From contig OX439133.1 of assembly GCA_949318235.1 (NCBI GenBank), positions 7,924,637 to 7,988,636 on the forward strand: 64,000 nt of DNA, given 5' to 3'. Position numbers and translations under genes: made by a program. Below are positions 38,637-49,704 of this stretch, piece by piece. How positions within the stretch are numbered: the first letter of the stretch is position 1; each line of letters opens with the position of its first letter. A model generated the notes under the pieces. It did no database searches. It saw only the letters and a program-made list of their open reading frames with translations, and was not told where the DNA came from. The DNA comes from Ecdyonurus torrentis. Taxonomy: Eukaryota > Arthropoda > Insecta > Ephemeroptera > Heptageniidae.

Positions 38637-39713
38637 TATATCGACTTTTACGGATAGTAAACGGCCACCAGGATTTTTGTATTTTTCAACTTTACATCGT
38701 AATATCGCCACAGTACGACTTTGGAAAAAAATTAAGACCAACACTCTCGTAATGTGCACATATCGGACAGTAAATGTGTAAAGTTGCAAATTTTTATTGC
38801 TCATGATAACTTCGCTAATAATTAATTAGTCATAAGAAACACCGATTTGGCACTTCATTTTTTTTAATCGAGGACTTGACAGGTGAGTTATCTATATAAC
38901 TAATAGTGACAAAAATTTCTTACTTGATGAACAGAGTAAACAAATGTTACTTGTAAATGTAACATTGTTAAAATAATTCGCAAACCACTCCTTTCCACCC
39001 CCTTTGCAAATAAATGGCAAAAAGCGTAAACTTGGATTCGCTGAAGTTATAAAGATGAAAATTAGTTTCAGGGTAGACAGTAGCCTAAGTAAAACAACTC
39101 AAATAAAAAATGTGGGATCTTTTCATTTTTAGCAACGTTGCAAATTTTTTTAACCCGGGAGACCTGAATGTAGGCAACCTGCAACACACGAAATCTATAA
39201 AAAAATTCAAATCTTCTTAAAAAATAAAAAATTCATACATTTTTTATTTGAGTTGTTTTACTTAGGCTACTGTCTACCCTGAAACTAATTTTCATCTTTA
39301 TAACTTCAGCGAATCCAAGTTTACGCTTTTTGCCATTTATTTGCAAAGGGGGTGGAAAGGAGTGGTTTGCGAATTATTTTAACAATGTTACATTTACAAG
39401 TAACATTTGTTTACTCTGTTCATCAAGTAAGAAATTTTTGTCACTATTAGTTATATAGATAACTCACCTGTCAAGTCCTCGATTAAAAAAAATGAAGTGC
39501 CAAATCGGTGTTTCTTATGACTAATTAATTATTAGCGAAGTTATCATGAGCAATAAAAATTTGCAACTTTACACATTTACTGTCCGATATGTGCACATCA
39601 CGAGAGTGTTGGTCTTAATTTTTTTCCAAAGTCGTACTGTGGCGATATTATGATGTAAAGTTGAAAAATACAACAATCCTGGTGGCCGTTTACTATCCGT
39701 AAAAGTCGATATA
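38637..39713. mobile_element. Foldback element with 476-bp terminal inverted repeats
   Basis: The left arm (38637-39112) and right arm (39238-39713) are inverted copies with the same length throughout, since paired positions always sum to 78350. I see only a handful of substitutions, such as gtaatgtgc/gtgatgtgc. The ends are TATATCGACTTTTACGG and its complement, with TA outermost. The 125-bp spacer has no ORF. It is probably a non-autonomous TA-target DNA transposon; the superfamily is uncertain. The frame at 38604-38804 has no recognised domain. Confidence 0.8.
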
Positions 39714-40715
39714 TAGACTGCAAATAATTTGAATTTATATATAAAGTAAACGTGTAAAATGTGTTAAATATTTATATGGTAATTTCTATAGTTAAAACAA
39801 GGTTTATATAGAGACAGGTTAGTCCGTAGCGCCCTCTTTTGAAAAAAAATATTCTCGCATCCCCACTCCTACCCTTTAGCTCGTGACGTCAGTGAGAAAC
39901 CTTCAGCGGCATCTCTGGCTACTTACTCCACTGTATAAGGGACTAAGTTTCTCTTTCTCTATTCTCTCTCTATCAAAAATAATCAAATAAAATAATGATA
40001 ACTTAATAATTTTTAGGGCACAATAATATTAGTTAATTTAACACAGCACATAACCTTTTTGAAATAAAATAAATGGGCTTTAAAGCTAGTTCATTTCAAA
40101 GTTGCTGTTTTTTTTTTTTTGTTTTTTTTTATATTTTTTTTTAATTTTTTTTTCGTTTTTTCCCCATATGAATCCCTAATTACATTAGTATACGCCTAAT
40201 TGTGATTATATTTTTTCCCATTTAAAAACGTGCCCTAAATATGCAAAATTACCCTAAATAAAAAAACAAATTAAGAGTTAATAATATACTATATCACAAT
40301 CGTGTATCTTTTTTCTCACCTTTTATTATTACAATTTATTACTAATTTTTGTATGTCAAAATTATATTCATATAAAAATTGAGTTTATTATGAAATAGAC
40401 AACTATATAAATATTAAGGATTCAGCATTAGCAGAATTAAAATACTATTTTAATTTTTGCATGATACACAGAGCTTAAAAGCAATACATTTATTTAATTG
40501 AATGTTTTATATTTTGAAATGATCACATTAGAACCTTATTAAACAAGTTAAATTGCACTTCACCACCGTACGGCACGGAAAATTTTGCGAAATATACCCA
40601 TATGGTGCATTTTTGTCATTATCGTAGCATAAATGTTGTTGGGAAGAATTAATTACGTAATTTATGCTGCATTGATGTCATTAGCATAAATGATGCCAAA
40701 TCAGAGCAACATAAA

Positions 40716-41191
40716 GAATGAGGAAGACTAATGATTTTTGGGACAGTATTTGAGCACATTTTTAGAAAGAGCATAATTAGTAGATTCTATTGACATCAAT
40801 ATTTACCTTTATTACTTAAATTTCAGCGATTAATAAATGATTTAAAAGTGGCGGCCACGCCCCCAAGAAGCCTGTGCCGTTAGTCATTTGTTTGAATTTG
40901 CAGCGGAGTCTGATGTTCTTCTGCAAATTTGGATACGAGATTTTAAATTTTACGCGAATTTTTAAATTCTCGTATCCAAATTTGCAGAAGAAGATCAGAC
41001 TCCGCTGCAAATTCAAACAAATGACTAACGGCACAGGCTTCTTGGGGGCGTGGCTGCCACTTTTAAATCATTAATTAATCGCTGAAATTTAAGTAATAAA
41101 GGTAAATATTGATGTCAATAGAATCTACTAATTATGCTCTTTCTAAAAATGTGCTCAAATGCTGTCCCAAAAATCATTAGTCTTCCTCATT
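40716..41191. mobile_element. 476-bp palindromic element
   Basis: AATGAGGAAGACTAATGATT at the left is matched by its complement at the right. The arms of about 230 bp meet near 40954 (ttttacgcgaattttt). The same frame occurs on both strands (starting MPLVICLNLQRSL), purely from the symmetry. The flanks (40600-40715 and 41192-41300) resemble satellite II/GCATAA repeats. Confidence 0.8.
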
Positions 41192-42310
41192 ATATGCTTC
41201 GCAATATAATATTTACTATTTAACGTAGTTATTACGCAGTACAGCATAAATTATGCTGTATTGAATAAATTGTGCTGAAAATGAGTTAGCATATTTAAAA
41301 TATATTTTTTCATACATAAAGGAAAAAGCATAACTCAAAACGTATTTATGGGACGTGAACGAGTAGAACGAGCCCCTATGCGGTAAAATATATAGGCAAA
41401 AGAACAAATCTGAAAAATGTGCTCAACTTTCATAACAAATTTAAGGGATTGGGTTGCTTTATATAAAAACTGGACTTTTTTTAAAATCTTGATTACTAAA
41501 ACATGGATCAAAATAATACCTTATCACTATATCAGAGAGAGAGAGAGAGAGAGAGACCTACAATCATAACAACTTTGAAATTTACAGCAATGCCTAACTC
41601 CGTCTTTGGAGTCATCTTTTTATACACTTATATATATTATATAACCTTTTGTACTTTTAAACATGAGGCTCGTTCACGTCCTGAATACTTTTTTAGTTGT
41701 CCTTTTTATTTTATGGCGATGTACGATTTATTGTTTGTTTGTTTTAGATTCTTAAACGATTCCATTAAAATTTGCAAGCCTCAATTTTACATTATAAATA
41801 AGCCTTTCTATGCGAAGCCAAAATTAACCTATTACTTAAAACATTCTATATATAATATTAATAATAAAAAATATAAAACAAAGAAACATTAGTTTATCAT
41901 ATATTGCAACTCAGATGCAAGTGATAATCAGGTATTACTATTTTCATATAATTTCATTTTCTATGAAGAATTTATATATAATTATTTACGGCGGCGAATA
42001 ATTTGAATATATAAATTGTAATAAAAGATAATATAAATATATAATTGAATATTTAAAAAAATTATAGCGCGTCATACCAGGTTAATCGCATCGATTGATT
42101 TTCCAGTTTGGTATTTTTTTTAATTGTTTCGTTTTCAAATTCATCTAAAAACTAGTAAAAATATACTAAATGCGTATACCGTATATGCTGAAGTGTTGTT
42201 TTGACTGATATTGTTAATTTATTCAAACAAGTGAGTAAACTAGTTCCTATTTTTGCCTGAATTGAATTAATTTAAATCTCTTCTGAATTAAATAAAGTTT
42301 ATTTGATAAA

Positions 42311-43327
42311 ATGGGTGTCTGTTTAGGCACTTGGCGTGCAGCCATTGGCTGTTTCAATTTATGCTTTAAGTCAAGCAAATGTTATTTAACCTTAAATGAT
42401 TATCTTGCTCTGCATTATTTATGTTTGGAGTGTGATGTAAGATTATTACTTATGGTTCTCTCAATATTACTTATAATAGGAAATGTGGAATCTAATCCTG
42501 GACCTCCCAATAAAACTCTGGATGAGATATTAAAACTTGCAAGTCAAAATTCTGAAGAGTTAAAAAAATTAAATACTATTACACAATCAATACAGGATGT
42601 TGATATAAAAGTAAGTAAGATAAGTGAAAATATTCAAACTTTAAATAACGATGTTTCCACAAATAAAATTAATATATCTGTAATAACTAAGCAAAACATT
42701 GAACTGCAAAAAACAGTAAGGTCTTTGGATTTCAAATTAAGAAAAAACAATGTTATTTTTTACGGAATAAATAATAAAGATAATGAATCATCAGTGGATA
42801 TTGAAACAACAGTTTGTAACTTATGTAATAATTTACTGAAAGTTATTATAAATCCTGCTGATATTGAAACGTGTTATAGAATTGGTAAAAATTTTAATAA
42901 ACCAAGACCTGTACTTGTTCGGTTTTGTAACTATAAGATCAAAAGTTCATTGTTTTCCAACGTAACAAACTTAAAAAACTCTGATTATTCAATCAGTGAT
43001 GACCTTACCCCATCTGAAAGAGCTGATAAAGCTAAACTTATTAAGTTTAGAAACAAGGCAATAAATCTTAATTTAAGAACCAAAATTTATAAAAATAAAT
43101 TACTTATTGAAGGAGTGTCTTATGGTTTAGATCAATTAAATGATCCTGATTTATTAACAACAATTAAAAGCTCTGTCGATGAGGTTGGGTCAAACAATAG
43201 TAGTCCTCATCATAGCTATAATAGTTCACAAAAAACTACAAAACGGCCTAGAGAGGCGTCTCCTCCAGTCCAATCAAGTAAAAAAACATCGAAAGACATG
43301 GGTGCCGATACAAGTTCGGAAAACTGA
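42311..43327 (+). CDS. LINE ORF1 protein with N-terminal 2A-like motif
   Basis: 338 codons. Residues 1-56 include a hydrophobic stretch (LLLMVLSILLII). At 57-66 stands GNVESNPGPP, a 2A-like motif in which the usual Asp of D(V/I)ExNPGP is Asn58. If active, ribosome skipping would occur between Gly64 and Pro65. Residues ~70-140 are a predicted coiled coil (repeated I/L heptads, many N/K/S). About 140-270 resembles the RRM and C-terminal domain of L1-type ORF1 proteins (RKNNVIFYGI; ADIETCYRIGK; RPVLVRF; ISDDLTPSERADK). The tail is S/K-rich and basic. Such proteins bind RNA and act as chaperones in the retrotransposition RNP. The family assignment is from pattern, not alignment. Confidence 0.85.
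   Translation: MGVCLGTWRAAIGCFNLCFKSSKCYLTLNDYLALHYLCLECDVRLLLMVLSILLIIGNVESNPGPPNKTLDEILKLASQNSEELKKLNTITQSIQDVDIKVSKISENIQTLNNDVSTNKINISVITKQNIELQKTVRSLDFKLRKNNVIFYGINNKDNESSVDIETTVCNLCNNLLKVIINPADIETCYRIGKNFNKPRPVLVRFCNYKIKSSLFSNVTNLKNSDYSISDDLTPSERADKAKLIKFRNKAINLNLRTKIYKNKLLIEGVSYGLDQLNDPDLLTTIKSSVDEVGSNNSSPHHSYNSSQKTTKRPREASPPVQSSKKTSKDMGADTSSEN
42479..42508 (+). promoter_or_regulatory. 2A-like ribosome-skipping motif (translational recoding)
   Basis: Encodes G-N-V-E-S-N-P-G-P-P. The NPGP core and the Glu are intact; the first acidic position is Asn. 2A-like sequences at the N-terminus of ORF1 are known in APE-type LINEs of several invertebrates, so the position fits. Activity with Asn here is uncertain. 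Confidence 0.6.
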
Positions 43328-43389
43328 ATGCCGCCCCTTGTCTTACAGATAAGGGGCAATCCAGTTTACATCCTGCGAATTCTTTCAAT

Positions 43390-46338
43390 ATGGGTTATAA
43401 AAATATTGATACAAGTTCTTCTGATATTATCAATGAGTCAGTGAGTGATTCAGAGTTTGACACGGCTAAATTAGTAAACGAATTAAAACATAAACATAAT
43501 AACTCATTAGTTGTTTTCCATTTCAACGCACAGTCAATACACGGTCACATACACCTAATTAAAGAAATATTTGAGGAGAGTAATGTAGATATTATAGCAG
43601 TATCTGAGTCATGGCTAAATGAGACTCATACTACTCATAGTTACGATGTCCCAAATTATAATATCTTTAGGAAGGATAGACAAGAGAAATCATCAGGGGG
43701 CGTTGCAGTTTATGTTAAATCATGCTATGATGCGCAAATTATTGCATTTTCTCCAATTAAATATAATTTCTTGCCTGAATATTTGTTTTTGAACGTTAAA
43801 GTTAAAGATAAAAAAGTGCTTGTAATATGTATGTATAGGCCACCGGATACCGGCAAGTTCCATGATTTTAGCATTGACTTTATGTCTCATGCACCAGCTT
43901 TTGATCATATTATCGTATTAGGTGATTTAAATATTAATCTTAAAGATGATAATAAAGCTAGACGCGACCTGCTCTCTTTATGTGATAACTTAAATCTACA
44001 AATATTACCAATACCTGATACACATCATTTTGATACTGGTTCATCTACAATCGATATTATCGCAATAAATCATAACATAAATTGTATTACCTCCGGTAAA
44101 TTTAATCATGTAAGTGAGATCTCAAAACATGACTTTTTATATGTGGTTTACCCTATTACCAGTATGCATAGAAAGGAGCAAGTTATAAAGTTTCGGTCGT
44201 TTGATAACTTTGTTTTACAAAATTTTCTAAATGACGCGTTTAATACTAAATGGCATGAAATAATAAAATTTGAATCAATGAATAAACAAATTGAATTTTT
44301 TCACAATCAAATTAATGGCCTTTATGATAAACATGCTCCTTTCAAAGAAACTAGAGTCACGCGTCCTCCTGCACCATGGCTTACCCCGGAAATTAAAAAA
44401 CTTCGATTGCATAGAGATAAATGTAGACGTAAGTTTAATCAAATGAAAAAACATAAATTAAATCTCCCTCAAATTAAATCGAATTATGTTAAGGCACGTA
44501 ATAATGTTAATATAAAAACTAAACAAGCTATCAAATCTCATGCAAATAGTCTACTATCTGTTAAATCAACTAAAATTCTTTGGCGTAATGTAAATAATTT
44601 TGGGATTGGGGAAAAGACAAAAATACAAAGTAATTTCAAATTGGATCAGTTAAATATACTAAACAATTATTTCCTAAACAGTAATACTAAATTATCTGAT
44701 AGTGATATAGAGTCTTGCATTTCCGATTATATTAAGCCACTTAACAAGGATGATGGTGATGAAAAGTTTTACTTTAAACATGTTTACCCACACGATATCA
44801 CACAAGCCATAAAATCAATAAAAAGCAAAGCTAAAGGAAATGATGGTATCTCTATTGATATGTTAAATCAACTTGGTAATGCAGTTTTACCCTCAATACT
44901 GACTTTAATTAATAGTTCTCTACAGCACTCGGTGGTTCCCGATGGCTGGAAGGAATCACTCGTTATTCCTATTAAAAAAAATAATAATCCAACTTTTCCG
45001 GCAGATTATAGGCCTATCTCTAAAATAAACGTTGAGGCTAAGATTGTTGAAAAAGTTGTATTTGACCAAGTTAATGAATTTTGTAATAAAAATGAAGTAA
45101 TTGATACTTTTCAATCTGGGTTCAGGAAAGGCTATGGGACCAATACAGCACTATTGTACATTGTTGAACAAATACGGCAGTCAGTAGATAATAAAATGGT
45201 CACAATTCTTGTACTATTGGATAATTCAAAGGCATTTGATAGCCTAAACCATAAAATATTCTTTAATATACTTGAAGTACTAAATTTCTCTAAAAGTGTT
45301 ATTGAATGGTTTAAGTCATATTTTACAAATAGGAAACAGTGTGTGGTGAGTGCTGATAACAAACGATCAGAATGGGGCCAGGTTGTAAGTGGCTGTGGCC
45401 AGGGTACTATATTGGGGCCCTGGTGTTACTCGATATATACTCATGATATTGGTCGCCATATAAGAAACTGTTTTTATCACATTTATGCAGATGACAGTCA
45501 ATTGTATCGTCATACTTTGCCTGAAAATTTTAATGACACGATCAAATTAATAAATGAGGATATTATATCACTAAAACAATATTTTGACAGTCGTGGTTTA
45601 CTATTAAATTCCTCAAAGTGTAAAGCTATAATTATTGGTCATCCAAATGTGCTAAAAGATCTTGATATGGAAAAATGTAATAAAATAAAAGTCGGTGAAA
45701 TTGAACTTGAATTTGAAATTAGAGTAAAAGACCTCGGTCTTATAATTGATAGTACCTTAAATTGGAGTGGTCATGTGTCTCATGTTTATCAGAGGGTCAT
45801 GTTATCACTAAAGAAAATGTATAGATTCAGGAAATATACTCCTGAGTCAACTAGAATTTTGTTGGCAAAAACACTTCTTTGCCCTATAATTGACTATTGT
45901 GATACGATCCAAACAAATATATGTTATGAACTAAATCGTAAGCTTGAAGTACTACTTAATGGTGTGATAAGATATGTATATGATCTTGATATGGGGGAAG
46001 GTACCACAAAGTATTATACCAGAATGAAACTGCTAAAAATAAAGGAGCGTAGAGAGCTACATGTGCTCATCCAAATATATAAAATAATTTATAACCTTAG
46101 CCCAGGGTACCTAAAGCAATTTGTAACTAAAGCCTGTGATGTCAAAGTGAGAAATACAAGATGTGATAAATCAATTATAAAAGTTCCTAAAGCTAATTAT
46201 AAAATGTATGAAAATTCATTTAGTGTTATGGGTGGTAAACTATGGAATAGATTACCATTACAAATTAGAAATTCACCAACAATAAACACGTTTAAATCGC
46301 AACTGAAAAAACTACTTTTTGATAGATATTTAGAGTGA
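43390..46338 (+). CDS. LINE ORF2: APE endonuclease-reverse transcriptase
   Basis: 982 codons. The N-terminal APE endonuclease shows N46 (FNAQS), E73 (SESWL), RPP (YRPPDT), GDLN (178-181) and STIDII. The usual SDH motif reads S245-K246-H247. The reverse transcriptase includes ADYRPIS, FQSGFRKG, motif A LLDNSKAFD (catalytic D611) and motif C YADD (699-702, followed by SQLY). Motif B is unusual: SGCGQGTILGPW rather than the common GxPQGSxLGP. The C-terminus has LLCPIIDYCD and W-(N)-RLPLQIR..FKSQLKKLLF, typical of CR1/L2/Jockey-group proteins. There is no RNase H. Its role is target-primed reverse transcription in the nucleus. The start ATG follows ORF1 by 62 bp, so reinitiation or a separate mechanism is needed. 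Confidence 0.92.
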   Translation: MGYKNIDTSSSDIINESVSDSEFDTAKLVNELKHKHNNSLVVFHFNAQSIHGHIHLIKEIFEESNVDIIAVSESWLNETHTTHSYDVPNYNIFRKDRQEKSSGGVAVYVKSCYDAQIIAFSPIKYNFLPEYLFLNVKVKDKKVLVICMYRPPDTGKFHDFSIDFMSHAPAFDHIIVLGDLNINLKDDNKARRDLLSLCDNLNLQILPIPDTHHFDTGSSTIDIIAINHNINCITSGKFNHVSEISKHDFLYVVYPITSMHRKEQVIKFRSFDNFVLQNFLNDAFNTKWHEIIKFESMNKQIEFFHNQINGLYDKHAPFKETRVTRPPAPWLTPEIKKLRLHRDKCRRKFNQMKKHKLNLPQIKSNYVKARNNVNIKTKQAIKSHANSLLSVKSTKILWRNVNNFGIGEKTKIQSNFKLDQLNILNNYFLNSNTKLSDSDIESCISDYIKPLNKDDGDEKFYFKHVYPHDITQAIKSIKSKAKGNDGISIDMLNQLGNAVLPSILTLINSSLQHSVVPDGWKESLVIPIKKNNNPTFPADYRPISKINVEAKIVEKVVFDQVNEFCNKNEVIDTFQSGFRKGYGTNTALLYIVEQIRQSVDNKMVTILVLLDNSKAFDSLNHKIFFNILEVLNFSKSVIEWFKSYFTNRKQCVVSADNKRSEWGQVVSGCGQGTILGPWCYSIYTHDIGRHIRNCFYHIYADDSQLYRHTLPENFNDTIKLINEDIISLKQYFDSRGLLLNSSKCKAIIIGHPNVLKDLDMEKCNKIKVGEIELEFEIRVKDLGLIIDSTLNWSGHVSHVYQRVMLSLKKMYRFRKYTPESTRILLAKTLLCPIIDYCDTIQTNICYELNRKLEVLLNGVIRYVYDLDMGEGTTKYYTRMKLLKIKERRELHVLIQIYKIIYNLSPGYLKQFVTKACDVKVRNTRCDKSIIKVPKANYKMYENSFSVMGGKLWNRLPLQIRNSPTINTFKSQLKKLLFDRYLE

Positions 46339-46721
46339 TCCTTGTTATGATTATGTTGTTCTAAAATGTATAATTAAAACTACTACTAATATGTACTAAT
46401 ATAGATAAATTCTCAATTAACTATTTTTAATTACTAACCAAATTTTGTTTTCTAAATAAATTATTAAGTGTATATATATTCTCAATTTAAATAATTTAAG
46501 TGAAAAGAAATTTGACTTAAATTATAATTCCAGTAAATAAATTACTAAATCACAATTAAAAATTATCAATAAAAATCTTTAAAAAAATAAATTTTGCGTT
46601 ATATGTTGATGCTACTAACAAATATTGTAACTAACTGTACTGTTAAACAGTTGGGTTAAATTGAGAGGTTGTACGCCTGATTTCGCCCAATAAAAGCCGT
46701 TAATTATTATTATTATTATAT

Positions 46722-47581
46722 ACCGTTTATTGCCTTAATTGTTTCCCTAGAATATTTTGCTACAAATCACACATCTATCAAAAAATACTGATAAATTGTG
46801 ATCGTTAATTTTTTTTCTCCCGAATAATAGAAGTGCAAAGTTCAAGATAAAATAAAGATACTATTATACAGTATATATTGCCCTTAAGTGATATTATACT
46901 AAAAAAAATGTTCCTTTAATTACTGTAAAAATATAGAAATTACTATATATAATTCAAGATAGTAATTTATAATCATAGCTTTTTTTCTTTATAATAGATA
47001 ATTTTATGAATCTTTATTTATTGAAAATGTTATTTTCCAAGGCATAGATTTTTTTAAGGAAAACAAATTTAGTAAAAGTATGTATAATATAATAATTTAG
47101 GATCAAATATTATGTTATAATATTATAATTTATAATATTTACGTTATGTTACGTATGTTTTGTAATATAATATCATTGTTATTATCTACTTTTTGTAAAT
47201 TATTTTTGTTTAAAACATATATTACTGTTTTTAAATTAAACACATTAATTTTTAACTACTTTACAATAATTATAATATCTGTTGCAATGCAAAATATAAG
47301 TCAACTAATTTCAAATAACACTTATGTATGTCGGGCTTTAGATGAATTTAAAACGAGTGTATTTGAAATTAAATTTTATTTCTCATCATTTTAGAATTTT
47401 ATATAAGTCTTCAATATAAAATATTCAAGTTATTTTAAAATATAATGCGTCTAACATAATTAAAAATTGAATTAAAAAAGGCATTTTTTACATTAAAAAC
47501 TGCTGCCATCAGGTAGCTGAGGTTTCTCAACTACGTCACGCTACCACGTGATATGGTCAGCCAATCCCCGTCGATGTGCCC
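46722..47581. other. Interior of the composite element right of the LINE
   Basis: A+T-rich. The frame at 47146-47394 is hydrophobic, with no recognised domain and no supporting context. No transposase remnant was seen. Confidence 0.45.
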
Positions 47582-47621
47582 CTACGGACTAACCTGTCTC
47601 TATATAAACCTTGAGTTAAAA

Positions 47622-48000
47622 CAATATTAATCCACATCACTTTATCACAAAATGAAGACATATCACTTACAGGTCAACAAAAAAGTGCAGAAAGTAAAAA
47701 TTCCCATGCCCAATTATGCTAATTACATGTCTAATTAACACACATATTCTTACTTAGCATGAGAAATACCTCATTAAAATGTATATGGGAAACGAAAGGA
47801 TATATATATTTGAGGGTGGCAAGTTGTCAGAAACAATGGTTAATTACCCGCACACTTAATTACAATATATCATGCACTTTCGTTGCAAACGTTACTTACC
47901 ATGCATGCTTTTATATCATGTAGAATACATAGTTTAAGACAAAAAAAGTATCCGTTATATTTAAATTTACGCAGTCTTGGTTTTAATATGGTTTGTGTAA
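47622..48000. promoter_or_regulatory. Candidate conserved non-coding block
   Basis: Low in repeats and rich in homeodomain-type cores: 'tatgctaattacatgtctaa', 'ttaacacaca', and 'aacaatggttaattaccc', which combines a SOX-like ACAATGG with TTAATTA. A minus-strand GTAAGT at 47904-47909 might instead mark an exon. Regulatory function is inference. Confidence 0.25.
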
Positions 48001-49703
48001 TAAAATAATCCAGGGAAAATTAGATAGATTTAATTAAATTTTTTTTTTTTTTTTTTTTTTTTTATTGTTATTTTTTTTTTATTGAAAGATGATAAGATTG
48101 CGAAAAGAAAATTATAACGCTTTTTACCTTTGACACGAATGAGAAAATGGCAGGGGACTGCTATAATCTCTAATCCTACTTTATTTATACTTTACTTTAT
48201 AAAATATTTAAGTTATTTTTTATTTTTTTTTTATTTTTTTTTTTTTTTTTGTCGAGAATCTTTCACTAATAAAATGTATAAATAAGAAGTCTCAAATTTC
48301 TTTTTAAAGATTAATTGATTCATTCATTTTTTTAATTTACCATTTATTAATTAATTTATCAACATATTATTATATAGTTATTTCTTTTCATAATACACAT
48401 ACAGTATTACAGTTCTTTTAAGCGCAGAGTTCAAAGTGTGTATTTCTTGTCAGTTCGACAGTAATGTTGATACCAAAGATCATCTTGCATGCAGTGCAAT
48501 GCTCCATATCTTGTTACATATAAATATACAGTAAAGTGCATCGTTTGCATATTATGTAAATATACTATACACACACACATGCACTAGACGCCTACATAGG
48601 CAGTCTCGTCTTTCATCTCTAGCCGATCTTTTTATACTTCGACAATATCTCACTGCGTCTCTGCACATGCATCACTTTTAATTAAGTTTTATGTAATATA
48701 CACTCAGAAAATAAATGTTTGCTTACAAATGTGTTGATATACGAAATGCATTGATTATGCATCAAAACACGCGTGTATTTTATTTCATTCAAAATATCGA
48801 TGCGAGTATCAGTCATTTTAATAAAAAAAAATAGTTCTACGTATTTGCGTATGACCATATACAATGTAATCATGTGCAGATTTTAATTGACGCAAAACTA
48901 CGAAAATAACGTACAAAATAAAATACATGTTTTAAATACTTGTTATTTTCATACAAAAAATGCAATAGAAATCCATGATTTAGTAAAATGACCGTATCGT
49001 CTGACATATGGTCATGGCTTCTAAGCCAAATTTTCAAAAAATATTTGACTCCAAAGCTCATATAGAAACGTTAAACAAAAAACAAAGCATATTTAGGTAA
49101 TCTTGATTTTTGCACTTTTAGTTTTTGTTTCACGTTCTATAGTTTATTATAGAGTAAATAATTTTTGAAAATTTAACCAAATTCACCCAACTTAACAGTG
49201 CGATAATGTTTTTTTATTGAATTTTCTAAATAAGTTTAATTTTACATTATTTTTTCGATTTTTCAGATTTATTTGTAAAAATATAGTCGAAGTCACTTCA
49301 CTTGATGGTAATATCTAATTCGTCTATTATTATATTATTTTATGAAATTAAAAAAAAAAAAAAAAAAAAAAAAGTTGAGTTTACAGTTTTTCTCTGTTGA
49401 CCTTTGAACTTGAACTTCTAGCAGAAATGTGAGAGTGCACTTTGTGCTGCAAGTTGATATTATGCAGATTATACATAATACGATACTGTGCAAGAGTATA
49501 CAGAGCTGAGATATAGACAGAAGGTAGATATATAGACATGCACAACAAAGCAATATGAGACACCCCAAGGGGGGAGTCAGGTTACCATACTGCGCACGAT
49601 ACAAGTCAAGTGTTATATACTTAAGTTTATTTAGGCCAAATTTTTTAATAAGTGTAAAAATATATATGAAAATTACGTAATTTTTGTTGCATATTGTCAT
49701 ATT
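48001..49703. other. A+T-rich DNA, no confirmed gene
   Basis: Several T-runs. The frames at 48682-48873, 48870-49061 and 49335-49754 lack recognisable domains. The last includes a poly-T artefact. Confidence 0.45.
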
Positions 49704-49704
49704 G

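Larger units (their letters stand above)
42180..46721 (+). mobile_element. Full-length CR1/L2-like LINE
   Basis: Two intact open frames (ORF1 and ORF2, 62 bp apart), a 3' UTR of about 380 bp, and a 3' end of CCAATAAAAGCC followed by ATT repeats. The latter is typical of CR1/L2-group elements, which end in short microsatellites rather than poly-A. The 5' limit is not resolved. No premature stop is present in either frame, so it is recently active or recently inserted. It lies inside the 7.8-kb composite element. Confidence 0.85.
39798..47613. mobile_element. 7.8-kb composite element, 32-bp TIRs, 8-bp target duplication
   Basis: The left end CAAGGTTTATATAGAGACAG continues GTTAGTCCGTAG (39798-39829). 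Its exact complement ends at 47613 (47582-47613). Identical 8-bp flanks AGTTAAAA (39790-39797 and 47614-47621) form the target duplication. About 80 bp inside each end lies a related block (cgtgacgtcagtgagaaacc on the left; its counterpart cgtgacgtagttgagaaacc on the right). An 8-bp duplication is typical of hAT, P and related superfamilies. No transposase frame is visible. The interior holds a palindrome (40716-41191) and a full-length LINE (to 46721), so much of the length is nested insertion. Confidence 0.75.

Noticed and set aside
40816..41074. Two nearly identical proteins on opposite strands
   Set aside because: They are mirror images produced by the 476-bp palindrome, not genes.
41503..41892. 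129-codon frame next to the LINE
   Set aside because: It starts in a GA microsatellite, has A+T-driven composition and no domain; it probably occurs by chance.
48129..48161. A 33-bp minus-strand microexon between AG and GT, in phase with the 52.6-kb exon
   Set aside because: The acceptor is weak, and 33 open bases flanked by AG/GT are common by chance.
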